Source of the DNA: Paenibacillus sp. MMS20-IR301
Lineage (GTDB): Bacteria; Bacillota; Bacilli; Paenibacillales; Paenibacillaceae
Length of the DNA: 64,000 nucleotides
NCBI RefSeq assembly: GCF_032302195.1
Contig: NZ_CP135275.1
Coordinates: forward strand, 4,774,001-4,838,000
Reading direction: 5' to 3'
Shown here: piece by piece, positions 56,766 to 64,000 of the stretch
Layout of the letters: every line of letters starts with the position of its first letter
How positions within the stretch are numbered: the first letter of the stretch is position 1
Made by a program: the position numbers and the translations under genes
Notes under the pieces: model-generated
Databases searched by the model: none
The model's input: only the letters and a program-made list of their open reading frames with translations
What the model was told of the DNA's origin: nothing

Positions 56766-57662
56766 ATGATGAGAGCCTACACTGCGGCTGGAGCCGGCCT
56801 AACCGGGCAATTAACAGAGATTACGGTACCGCTGCCCATTCCCGGAGAGCATGAAGTACTGATCGAGTCATACGCAATTTCTGTTCATCCGGGAATTGGA
56901 CAGACCCGCAGCGGGATTGCCGGAGTAGTGGCAGCGGCCGGCTCCGGGGTCGGCCGCTTCAAGCCCGGCGATGCGGTATTTGGTCTAATGTCTGCTGAGG
57001 AGGGCGGGACTTACACGGAATATATGCTGGCAAGCGGGCATGAGCTTGCGCTGAAGCCTGAAGGGCTGTCCTTCGAGGCTGCCGGCATCCTGCCCGCAGC
57101 CGGACTGGCCGCCTGGCAGGCACTGGCCTGGGCGCAGGTATCCGGCCGGGACCGCGTACTGATCCATGACGGTACGGGAGGTACCGGCAGCTTCGCGGTG
57201 CAGCTTGCCAAGCTGCGGGGAGCTACCGTCATTACGACGATCAGCGGGAACGGGCTTGATCTGGCATGGGAGCTTGGAGCCGATCAGGCGATCTGCTCCG
57301 GGGAGCAGGATTTCACCGCCATCCTCGGGCGGAGCATTGATGTTGTTATTGATACCGGCGGCGGCGCTGCCCTGGACCGCAGCTTCGCCGTGCTTGCACC
57401 CGGAGGCAAGCTCGTTTCCACGGCCGGCACCCCCGATCCGCGTAAGGCCGCGCAGCAGGGTGTTAATGCAGCGTACATTGTACCCGCTGCCGACCCCTTC
57501 CAGCTCACTGAGCTGGCCCGGCTTGCCGCCGGACGCCGGCTGAAGCCGTTGATCGGCGGAATCTTCCCATTTAGTGCGGACGGGCTGCGCGGCGCGCAGG
57601 ATTACAGCGAAAGCCGGCAGATGCATGGCATACATGTGATTCAGTTCAAATCACAGGAATAG
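56766..57662 (+). CDS. NADP-dependent quinone oxidoreductase-like (MDR) protein
   Basis: A 298-residue medium-chain reductase without zinc-binding cysteines. The start at 56766 (ATGATG) follows AGGAGG. The N-terminal domain includes PGEHEVLIESYAISVHPG then GIAGVVAAAGSGVGRFKPGD and the catalytic half; the Rossmann part has GRDRVLIHDGTGGTGSFAVQ LAKLRGA (about 125-150), the nucleotide-binding glycine pattern, and DVVIDTGGGAALDRSF. It is about 20-30 residues short of typical members, largely in the first domain. It probably reduces quinones or enones. Confidence 0.85.
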   Translation: MMRAYTAAGAGLTGQLTEITVPLPIPGEHEVLIESYAISVHPGIGQTRSGIAGVVAAAGSGVGRFKPGDAVFGLMSAEEGGTYTEYMLASGHELALKPEGLSFEAAGILPAAGLAAWQALAWAQVSGRDRVLIHDGTGGTGSFAVQLAKLRGATVITTISGNGLDLAWELGADQAICSGEQDFTAILGRSIDVVIDTGGGAALDRSFAVLAPGGKLVSTAGTPDPRKAAQQGVNAAYIVPAADPFQLTELARLAAGRRLKPLIGGIFPFSADGLRGAQDYSESRQMHGIHVIQFKSQE

Positions 57663-57667
57663 AAAGG

Positions 57668-58423
57668 TTAAGTAAGCCCAATCGGCGGGAATCCGGCACG
57701 GCTCCATAACCATAGCGGAGTATGGATATCAATCGGCGCGAGTCCGGTATGCAGCAGCACCTTCTCCCAGGCAGCAGCTACCGCCTTGCGGTCTTCTGCA
57801 CTTCCGCCCAGCACTTCCGCAGGACATAGCCCCAGCTTCACCGAAGCCTGCAAAATATGGGTATCGGCAGCAACAGTAATCAGCTCCCGGGATTTCCAGA
57901 CGATTCCTGCGTAGGTCTCCATGACGTACAGCCAGTAATTAAAGATTTTGGGACCGGACAGATACGGAAATTCCGCTTTACGTGTGATCTGCATCGTCTT
58001 GATCAGCACAGCAACATCATGATTAGCCGCTGCAAGCAGACCGGCAGCATTCCCCTGCGGAGAAGAAGCCGCAATCCCCTGAGCTACCTTCCCCCATATT
58101 TCCGGATGACGGTTCGGCTGGAGAGCCACATGATACTTTAACAGTGCGGCCCGGAGTTCTTCACGCTCACGCCTGATGACCAGCCGAGGGCTGAATATCC
58201 AGCGCGCATCTTCATCGAGGTAGGCTTCAGCCACCGCCTTCCAAAGCTGATAGGCGCTCCGCTGATAATTCAAAGACATCGCCAGTGTCAATACATCCGG
58301 CAGTTCTCCGGCAGGCACTATCCCGAGCAGCGCATCCTCCGGCATTACTTCCCCGCCAAGCAGCCCAAGCGTATGCATCTGCAGCAGCAGCTTTATTTTA
58401 TCAATAGAAAACAGGTCCGGCAT
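57668..58423 (-). CDS. Uncharacterised protein, possibly HhH-GPD DNA-glycosylase related
   Basis: A 251-residue soluble, helix-rich protein I cannot name. The middle reads LAAANHDVAVLIKTMQITRK AEFPYLSGPKIFNYWLYVME, then LITVAADTHILQASVKLGL (about 180-200) and LAPIDIHTPLWLWSRAGFPP. The ADTHILQASVKLGL segment resembles the (V/A)DTHVxRxxxRLGL stretch of HhH-GPD glycosylases, with the catalytic aspartate, and the ending resembles their D..LW..GR. No iron-sulfur cysteines follow. It is convergent with the reductase and ten bases from the DUF554 gene. Confidence 0.55.
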   Translation of the reverse strand: MPDLFSIDKIKLLLQMHTLGLLGGEVMPEDALLGIVPAGELPDVLTLAMSLNYQRSAYQLWKAVAEAYLDEDARWIFSPRLVIRREREELRAALLKYHVALQPNRHPEIWGKVAQGIAASSPQGNAAGLLAAANHDVAVLIKTMQITRKAEFPYLSGPKIFNYWLYVMETYAGIVWKSRELITVAADTHILQASVKLGLCPAEVLGGSAEDRKAVAAAWEKVLLHTGLAPIDIHTPLWLWSRAGFPPIGLT

Positions 58424-58432
58424 CAGGCTCCC

Positions 58433-59143
58433 TCAATTCAGGCCAAGCCCGTGCACCAGCGATACCAGCAGCACAGCCACCAGGATACCGGGCAACAGGT
58501 TCGCCACTTTAATTTTGGTAATTCCAAGCAAATTCAGGCCGATGGCCATAATCATCACGCCGCCTGCAGCGGTCATCTCGGTGATATAGCCGCTCAGCAG
58601 CGCATCCGGCACGAACCCGGTAATCTGTGTAGCGAGTAAAGCGATGGTCCCTTCATATAGAAAAACAGGAATAGCCGAGAACAGCACACCGATCCCCAGC
58701 GTAGAAGTCAGAATAATCGAGATGAAGCCGTCCATGATCGCTTTGGTATACAAAATTTCATGATTGCCCTTGATTCCGCTGTCCAGCGAACCAAGAATCG
58801 CCATGGCTCCGACCACAAATATCAGGCTAGCTGTAACAAATCCCAGCGATATGCTTCCTTGTCCACCCGAGCCCACTCTGCGTTCCAGCCAATTTCCCGC
58901 CCGGGTAAACTTATCTTCAATGTTAATCCATTCACCGGCAACTGCCCCTATGACCAGGCTCAGAATAACAATTAAGAAATTCCCGCTTTTGAGGCCCATC
59001 TGGACACCCAGCACCACAATAGCCAGGCCGATCCCGCTCATCACCGTATTCTTCATACTCTCCGGTATACGCTCCAGCAGCTTCCCAAGCAGCGTCCCCG
59101 CAATAATTGCTACACCATTCACTAAAGCTCCCAGCAGTACCAT
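58433..59143 (-). CDS. DUF554 membrane protein (YdfK/YqgA-like)
   Basis: A 236-residue membrane protein with about seven hydrophobic stretches. The pattern GALVNGVAIIAGTLLGKLLE (residues 5-24), AIVVLGVQMGLKSGNFLIVI LSLVIGAVAGEWINIEDK and FVTASLIFVVGAMAILGSLD then GILYTKAIMDGFISIILTST matches the DUF554 family (Bacillus YdfK, Escherichia YqgA), of unknown function. It is immediately upstream of the possible glycosylase gene on the same strand. Confidence 0.9.
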   Translation of the reverse strand: MVLLGALVNGVAIIAGTLLGKLLERIPESMKNTVMSGIGLAIVVLGVQMGLKSGNFLIVILSLVIGAVAGEWINIEDKFTRAGNWLERRVGSGGQGSISLGFVTASLIFVVGAMAILGSLDSGIKGNHEILYTKAIMDGFISIILTSTLGIGVLFSAIPVFLYEGTIALLATQITGFVPDALLSGYITEMTAAGGVMIMAIGLNLLGITKIKVANLLPGILVAVLLVSLVHGLGLN

Positions 59144-59402
59144 TGTTCAGCAGTTCTCCCCACTATGATTTCTCTCTTATTCTAGCATTATAGGGGTATC
59201 AGCCGTTCTTGCGTCAAGGGATTGCAGATTATTATATAGACAAGCTTATAGAGTCTGCAGATAGGGTAAATATATCAAAACCAATCTCGTACCTCTAAAT
59301 GAATTTACAAATTTATGCATATAATGGTACACTCATTTATAGCGTTCTTTAAAGAGAACAGTCCGTACGTATTTACATCAAAACCAATTAAGGGGAGTCG
59401 TT

Positions 59403-60584
59403 ATGTCTGACCGGTATACCCTCGACAAAGGAAGTTTATCCAGAGAAGTAACCCTTCTTCTTGCTCTTCTAAATTCGGATAACATAGATGAAACGGCTCA
59501 GCAGCAGCCTCACCTGTTCACAGGACTCGATTGGGACTTATTCGTGCAGCTCAACCTGCATCACCGGGTATATCCTTACCTGTATCCGAGACTCAGCCGG
59601 ATGAACGGGGATGTGATTCCTGCGGGCGTTCTGGAGAAGCTCAAATGGGAGTACCGGCGGAATACGGTTCAGATGCTCCAGCTCAGCGGTGAGATGAGTA
59701 ACATTGCCAATCAGCTGGCAGAGCATAACATCCGCTGTTTATTCCTGAAAGGCCCCGTGCTCGGGCAGGAGCTGTACGGGGATATTTCGCAGCGCGCATC
59801 ACGGGACCTTGATTTTCTCGTGCCGATTGAGCAGCTTCAGGCTGCGGAAGACCTGATGCTCTCCCTGGGATATATAAAGGAAGAGACCTTCGAGAGCATT
59901 CTGGGGGACTGGAAATGGCGGGAGCACCATATTTATCTGGCGCATCCCGTAAGCAAGATCAAGGCAGAGCTGCACTGGAGACTAGGTCCGGGGCCGGCAA
60001 AAGAGCCCGGGTTTGATGAGTTGTGGAAACGTTCGCGGATAAGCAGCCGGTTCGGCCGCAATGTCCATTATCTGGGCCGGGAGGATCTGTTCCTGTTCCT
60101 GACGGTCCATGGAGCAAGACATGCCTGGTCCCGGCTGCGGTGGCTGCAGGACATTAAGCTGCTGCTCGGGCAGCAGCCTGACCCCGCAGTACTGACCCGC
60201 CTGATGTACCGCTACAATTCCAGCAATGCCGCAGGCCAGGCGCTAATTCTGGCAGCCGGGGTGCTGGACACACCGATAGATCCCGGCCTGTCCCCTTTAA
60301 TGGACAGCCCTAAGGCCCGCAGGCTGGCACAGCTCGCCTTATTCTATGTGCCGCGGATCGTCAATCTCCACAATCCTCCGCTGGAGCCGGAGGTCGAGCG
60401 GCATTTCCGGCAGTATCAGCCGGAGGTGCTGTCCCGCTGGAATCAGGCGCTGCACTATGCCAGCTTTCTCTATCCCTACGCCGCCGATGCCCGGACACTG
60501 CCGCTGCCGAAGGCGCTGCACTTCCTGTATTTCCCGCTGCGCCCGTTCCTCTGGAGCTGGCGGAAGGTATCCGGCGGGGGATAA
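59403..60584 (+). CDS. Nucleotidyltransferase family protein (NTP_transf_5)
   Basis: A 393-residue protein. The nucleotidyltransferase core is FLKGPVLGQELYGDISQRAS RDLDFLVP with the metal-binding Asp135 and Asp137; RDLDFLV is the family G...DxD-type site. The rest is largely helical (FLFLTVHGARHAWSRLRWLQ D, a region typical of this family). Proteins of this type are common in lasso-peptide and other RiPP clusters, and this gene converges on the lasso operon at 61-64 kb, 583 bp away. A role in that pathway, for example tailoring by nucleotide transfer, is inferred from context only. Confidence 0.85.
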   Translation: MSDRYTLDKGSLSREVTLLLALLNSDNIDETAQQQPHLFTGLDWDLFVQLNLHHRVYPYLYPRLSRMNGDVIPAGVLEKLKWEYRRNTVQMLQLSGEMSNIANQLAEHNIRCLFLKGPVLGQELYGDISQRASRDLDFLVPIEQLQAAEDLMLSLGYIKEETFESILGDWKWREHHIYLAHPVSKIKAELHWRLGPGPAKEPGFDELWKRSRISSRFGRNVHYLGREDLFLFLTVHGARHAWSRLRWLQDIKLLLGQQPDPAVLTRLMYRYNSSNAAGQALILAAGVLDTPIDPGLSPLMDSPKARRLAQLALFYVPRIVNLHNPPLEPEVERHFRQYQPEVLSRWNQALHYASFLYPYAADARTLPLPKALHFLYFPLRPFLWSWRKVSGGG

Positions 60585-60623
60585 CCGCCGCTATGCATGA
60601 CATATGCCGCTCCTACGGGGCAA

Positions 60624-60666
60624 GTCAAAGGGACCTGATGCCGTTTATGCATCAGGTCCCTTTGAC
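60624..60666. other. Perfect 18-bp inverted repeat after the nucleotidyltransferase gene
   Basis: GTCAAAGGGACCTGATGC, loop CGTTTAT and GCATCAGGTCCCTTTGAC. It is 40 bases after the stop at 60584. The downstream side is TTAAGC, with no T run, so it is a hairpin that may act as a factor-dependent or mRNA-protecting terminator rather than a classical one. Confidence 0.8.
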
Positions 60667-60858
60667 TTAAGCATGCTGCCGGAAAGCTCACCTTAGCGCA
60701 CTTCAGTGGAATTTAGGGGATTTTTCACTCTACTTTCACGCGATCACCCAATCACCAGAGTACGCGCTTACCCGAGTACCCGCTTTCCCCGCTTTCAGCG
60801 GGATTAACGGGAATTTTGGAACTCTGTCAAGAAAGTTGGCTGTCCCGCAACGATTAGT

Positions 60859-61060
60859 CAAGCTAATAAGTTAGCGTTACGGACATGAGAGCCGTTATGC
60901 CTGCGGTAAGCACCTGCGTGCCGGTTCTAACGGACATCAGCGCCGTTATTTCGCCGAAAAAGTGAATTTAGCACACTAAAAGTGGCGAATAAAGGCCGTG
61001 GTGTCTGCAAAGCTGCCAAATGGGCCGATTCTGGACGGATATGGTCTGTGGTGCCCGCAG
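60859..61060. repeat. Dispersed fold-back repeat, copy 3
   Basis: Begins CAAGCTAATAAGTTAGCGTT ACGGAC; inverted arms CGGACATCAGCGCCGTTATT (60931 onwards) and GGCGAATAAAGGCCGTGGTG (60984 onwards). Equivalent to the copies at 19790 and 39750, including the GAGAGNCGTTA block and the GGGCCGATTC block shared with copy 1. The rest of the 60585-61167 gap holds TTAGCGGGATT/CGCTTTCCCC-type short repeats but no gene. Confidence 0.85.
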
Positions 61061-61167
61061 GCAATCGGATTGAGCATAAATTGGGCTGACTTAGTAGGAA
61101 TTCACTTTAGCGCCTCGCCAGCAGCCCACTTTCCGCGGGATTAGCGGGATTTCCCCCTCTAACTCTG

Positions 61168-62967
61168 CTACATGGCCTCCTCCTGCCCGCTGAGCAGCCG
61201 GCTGAACATGCCTCCCTTCTCTGAAGCGAGGCGGCTGTATGCGCCCTGCTGGATCACCCGGCCCTGGTCGATGACCAGGATCTGGTCCGCCCCGCGGACT
61301 GTGGACAGGCGGTGAGCGATGACGATGACCGTCACCGTAGCCTTCAGCCGCTCCAGCGCCTCCTGTATCCGTTTCTCATTCTCTGTATCGAGCGCACTGG
61401 TGGCCTCATCGAGCACAAGAATGGACGGCTTGCGGATAATGGCCCGGGCCAGCACGAGGCGCTGCCGTTCCCCGCCCGACAAGCGGATGCCCCGGTCGCC
61501 GATTAGCGTATCGAGACCGTCCGGCAGCTTGCGGACAAAGTCTGCGGAGGCCGCAAAGTCCAGCGCCTCCCAGAGCTCCTCCTCCCCGGCATCCGGCTTG
61601 ATCATCAGCAAATTGTCACGGATCGTCGCATTATACAGAAAAGGATCCTGCGCGACATACCCGATCGTCCTCCGGTAAGACAGCAGCCTCTCCCCTGTAA
61701 TCGGCTGGCCGTCTGCCAGAATCTCCCCGTTCTCCGGCTGGATCAGCCCCATCAGGAGATCGACCAGCGTACTCTTCCCTGCACCCGAACGGCCGACAAT
61801 TGCCGTCATCTTCCGGGCCGGAATGACGATGTTCACCTGCTCCAGTGAGTACTGCGGTTCCTGCAGGTTATAGCGGAAATTAACATTTCTTGCTGTAAGG
61901 CTATGCTCCAAGGGTACTGGGAGGACAGCCTGCCCGCTTCCGCCCTGACCACGCTCGGCGGCGTCCCGGCATTCCTCCTGCAGCAGCTGCAGCTGCCTGA
62001 AAGAAGGCAATACAGCGGCTAACTGCTCCATCAGTGACTGCAGGGCAGAGAATGTCGGCCACAGCCGGGTGAACACCAGAATGACCAGCAGCAGATTAGG
62101 GCCCTCTACCTGCAGGAACCGGAAGGATACGAAGATAAATACGGCTATCAGCAGCGTGGAGGACAGTTTGTACAGCAGCTGGGAGTTGGAACGCAGACGG
62201 GTATGATCCAGCTGCTCCTGCTTCACCTCTGCGGTGAAGGCATGCAGCCATTCCAGCCGGGAATGCTCCAGGTTATTGCTTTTGATATCCTTGATTCCAT
62301 TCAGCTGGTCGGTGATTCCTCCCAGATAGGTCTTGCCCAGCTCCGTACTGCGGCCGCCCAGCTTCTTGGCCTTCCGGATGAATCTGCGGGAGAAGATAGA
62401 CAGCAGGGCGGCGCAAACCATTACGGCGACAGTCATCTTGGGGGACAGCCAGAAGGCGAAGCCGATCTGCACGAGCGTGAACAGCAATGTAGTAATAAAC
62501 TGCAGGAATGCGCTGATCCCGGCCAGCACTCTGGCCAGCTCCGTGGTCATCACATTGATCAGATCGGAGGTGCGCTTCTTCAGGAAAAAAGACCACTCCG
62601 CCCGCAGCAGCGCGCTATATACCTCGTAACGCAGCTGCCTGCCATAGGTCTGCTGGATTTCCACATTGCGGATGGTCACGAACCGGGAAATCAGATTCTG
62701 GCAGAGCACAATGAAGACATACGCGCCGAGCACCAGCATAAGCGCGGTTGTCTGCGGCAGCTCAGAGATGAAGCCGAGCGCCGGGAGATGATTGCCGGCT
62801 GCCGCTGCAGCGCCAAGCTGAATACCGGCCATCCCCAGCATAGGCACAAGCAGCAGGATCGCAGAACTTTCCAGCAGTCCGCTGATCACCATCCCGAGCA
62901 GATTGAGATATAGTTTAACCCCCGACAAGCGCTGAAGCTGCCGGACATAATTCAGTACCGCTTGCAT
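61168..62967 (-). CDS. ABC exporter of the lasso-peptide cluster
   Basis: A 599-residue half transporter, membrane domain fused to ATPase. About six helices lie within residues 15-310. The ATPase has Walker A VGRSGAGKSTLVD (about 400), the signature LSGGERQRLVLARAI and Walker B ILVLDEATSALD. No peptidase domain precedes it. It follows the B2 gene by four bases in an operon kinase-B1-B2-exporter, the order known for paeninodin clusters. It should export the mature peptide and so also give self-protection. Confidence 0.92.
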   Translation of the reverse strand: MQAVLNYVRQLQRLSGVKLYLNLLGMVISGLLESSAILLLVPMLGMAGIQLGAAAAAGNHLPALGFISELPQTTALMLVLGAYVFIVLCQNLISRFVTIRNVEIQQTYGRQLRYEVYSALLRAEWSFFLKKRTSDLINVMTTELARVLAGISAFLQFITTLLFTLVQIGFAFWLSPKMTVAVMVCAALLSIFSRRFIRKAKKLGGRSTELGKTYLGGITDQLNGIKDIKSNNLEHSRLEWLHAFTAEVKQEQLDHTRLRSNSQLLYKLSSTLLIAVFIFVSFRFLQVEGPNLLLVILVFTRLWPTFSALQSLMEQLAAVLPSFRQLQLLQEECRDAAERGQGGSGQAVLPVPLEHSLTARNVNFRYNLQEPQYSLEQVNIVIPARKMTAIVGRSGAGKSTLVDLLMGLIQPENGEILADGQPITGERLLSYRRTIGYVAQDPFLYNATIRDNLLMIKPDAGEEELWEALDFAASADFVRKLPDGLDTLIGDRGIRLSGGERQRLVLARAIIRKPSILVLDEATSALDTENEKRIQEALERLKATVTVIVIAHRLSTVRGADQILVIDQGRVIQQGAYSRLASEKGGMFSRLLSGQEEAM

Positions 62968-62971
62968 GGCC

Positions 62972-63439
62972 TCACCCCGTTTGCCCGGCTTGTAACACTT
63001 TGGCGAATTTCTCTACAACCACGAACCCCTGCATCGCATCATCCCCGGATACATAATAAGCTCCGCTGCGCAGCCAGGCATGGGCAATCATCGCCCCCTG
63101 CTTATCCCGCGCCACTCCCATATAGAGGGTGCTCTCAATTCCCCGCTTCTCCAGCATCTTCAGGCCGGTTACCGCCCTGACCATACAGGTGCTTTTCCAC
63201 GGCGTATAACGGCTGATGACACGAATCGCTTTGGTGATCTGCTGCACGCGGGGAATATCCGCTTCTTTCGTTACCGTGGAGGTTTCCATAGCTTTCACCC
63301 CAAGTTGGGGTGCAGTCTTGGCAAAAGGAAACAGCAGCTGGATTCGGACCAGCAAAAGCCGCCATAACGCTTCAGGAATCAGCGCAAGTGCGGCTTTGTC
63401 ATACTTCAGCAAATTCCCGATACGCCGCAAAGTAATCAT
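62972..63439 (-). CDS. Lasso-peptide B2 leader protease
   Basis: A 155-residue transglutaminase-like cysteine protease that removes the leader from the precursor. The N-terminal basic helix is followed by the core with the catalytic Cys85 in WKSTCMVRAVTGLKMLEKRG and His120 in AMIAHAWL, and ends GDDAMQGFVVVEKFAKVLQ. Length is normal for stand-alone B2 proteins. The start overlaps the B1 stop by four bases (ATGA), so the two halves of the protease are made in step. Confidence 0.9.
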   Translation of the reverse strand: MITLRRIGNLLKYDKAALALIPEALWRLLLVRIQLLFPFAKTAPQLGVKAMETSTVTKEADIPRVQQITKAIRVISRYTPWKSTCMVRAVTGLKMLEKRGIESTLYMGVARDKQGAMIAHAWLRSGAYYVSGDDAMQGFVVVEKFAKVLQAGQTG

Positions 63440-63741
63440 GATCCGCTGACAACAGCGACCAGATCCTCATTCAGCAGATTTTGCACAAAATCAGTCACGT
63501 CCTGCTGTGCCAGCTCTGCCGGAACCTCAAAAATCTCCTGCATGATCTCAGCAATCCGGCGGATCGATACCGGAGCGGACAGCGCCTCCCAGATCTCTCC
63601 TCCTACCTCACCGAGGTTGTAATACTTGCCGTTCTGCACATTCAGCATGACCTTCTCGCCGTCCATGTCACTGGCGATATTGCCTTCCCGTTGAACCAGT
63701 ACCGAATCAAGGGACAGAACCTCTGCCGTGTTCATATTCAT
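63436..63741 (-). CDS. PqqD-like leader-binding protein (lasso B1)
   Basis: A 101-residue RiPP recognition element that binds the precursor leader and presents it to B2. The pattern SDMDGEKVMLNVQNGKYYNL then GEVGGEIWEALSAPVSIRRI AEIMQEIFEVPAELAQQDVT DFVQNLL is the PqqD winged fold (residues 25-95). It overlaps the kinase gene upstream and B2 downstream by four bases each. Confidence 0.9.
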   Translation of the reverse strand: MNMNTAEVLSLDSVLVQREGNIASDMDGEKVMLNVQNGKYYNLGEVGGEIWEALSAPVSIRRIAEIMQEIFEVPAELAQQDVTDFVQNLLNEDLVAVVSGS

Positions 63742-64000
63742 GCGTTCATCTCCTTCACCTTTTGTGTAATCACCTCAAAGATAAGCTCCGTCTGCTGCGG
63801 TGCGCTGAAGCCCTGCTCCGGACGGGTAAGCCGGTACATCGGCAGCCGGCCTGCGAACGAGGCCAGCATGCCGAAATGCCATTCTCTGACTCCAATGCGG
63901 TCCACGAGCGCTTTTTGATAAGTATGGTTATACAAGGTATGCAGCCGTTCCAGTCCAATGATTGGCTCCAGGGCCACCGGTCCGTCCGGGGATACGGTTA
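63738..64000 (-). CDS. HPr-kinase-like tailoring kinase, C-terminal part (partial)
   Basis: The last ~87 residues of a protein that continues past the right edge. The visible part, TVSPDGPVALEPIIGLERLH, NHTYQKALVDRIGVREWHFG MLASFAGRLPMYRLTRPEQG FSAPQQTELIFEVI, ends in a LPxYRLxRP element that closes many HprK-type kinases. In paeninodin clusters a kinase gene sits exactly here, before B1, and phosphorylates the C-terminal serine of the precursor. The P-loop is outside the window, so this identification rests on the tail motif and gene order. Confidence 0.65.
   Translation of the reverse strand, partial: TVSPDGPVALEPIIGLERLHTLYNHTYQKALVDRIGVREWHFGMLASFAGRLPMYRLTRPEQGFSAPQQTELIFEVITQKVKEMNA

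Overview
The window looks like a chromosomal segment of a Paenibacillus species (Bacillota, moderately high GC). This rests on the mixture of genes: YesM/YesN-type sugar two-component regulators, an rRNA operon trailing a long tRNA cluster, a paeninodin-type lasso-peptide operon, PerR/CcpA-type control sites and many GTG/TTG starts behind strong Shine-Dalgarno sequences. No species name can be given from sequence reading alone.

Layout. (a) 1-3070, minus: a polyamine-type ABC importer operon (lipoprotein, two permeases, the second cut by the window edge) with a nucleoside hydrolase inserted between lipoprotein and permeases. (b) 4.7-19.5 kb: a locus that reads as galactomannan/manno-oligosaccharide use. 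It has a GH36 alpha-galactosidase and a GH2 beta-mannosidase on the minus strand, separated by an IS110-family element. On the plus strand follow a sugar ABC importer (binding protein plus two permeases) behind a consensus CcpA cre site, a YesM-like histidine kinase, a YesN-like AraC response regulator and a spermidine-synthase-like protein. (c) 20-39.6 kb: a very large DUF4132 protein with a small partner, a P-loop kinase-like protein, a KapD-like exonuclease, a TipA/MerR regulator with its 19-bp-spacer promoter, a PepSY/two-component cell-envelope operon, aroD, ribokinase, a short alpha-glucan phosphorylase, a PerR-box catalase and a WYL regulator. (d) 39.9-47.1 kb, minus: a complete rrn operon (16S-23S-5S) followed by 14 tRNA genes and a terminator, with tandem promoters and processing stems visible. 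(e) 47.5-60.6 kb: housekeeping and accessory genes (DUF4023-like small protein, stalk-domain protein, GNAT, soluble chemoreceptor, MACS acyl-CoA synthetase, CPBP protease, FabK, MFS exporter and others). (f) 61.2-64 kb, minus: transporter, B2, B1 and the C-terminus of an HprK-like kinase of a paeninodin-like lasso-peptide cluster; the precursor and the cyclase lie outside the window. A nucleotidyltransferase gene converges on it.

The most unusual structure is in the tRNA cluster. Four tRNA genes (Arg, Asp, Glu, Ser) each have a ~90-96 bp related insert just downstream, followed by a second copy of the tRNA 3' end (18-31 bp, from the middle of the T-arm to past the 3' end). This is the geometry of integration into a tRNA 3' end, but with an insert too small to encode anything. 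A second hairpin family (GGGGTCCCC...ACTTTGTGGGG) sits between other tRNAs, in the rrn operon and as a 65-bp tandem array inside the sugar ABC operon. A third, fold-back family (~150-200 bp) recurs at 19.8, 39.8 and 60.9 kb. The long intergenic gaps are mostly filled with such repeats.
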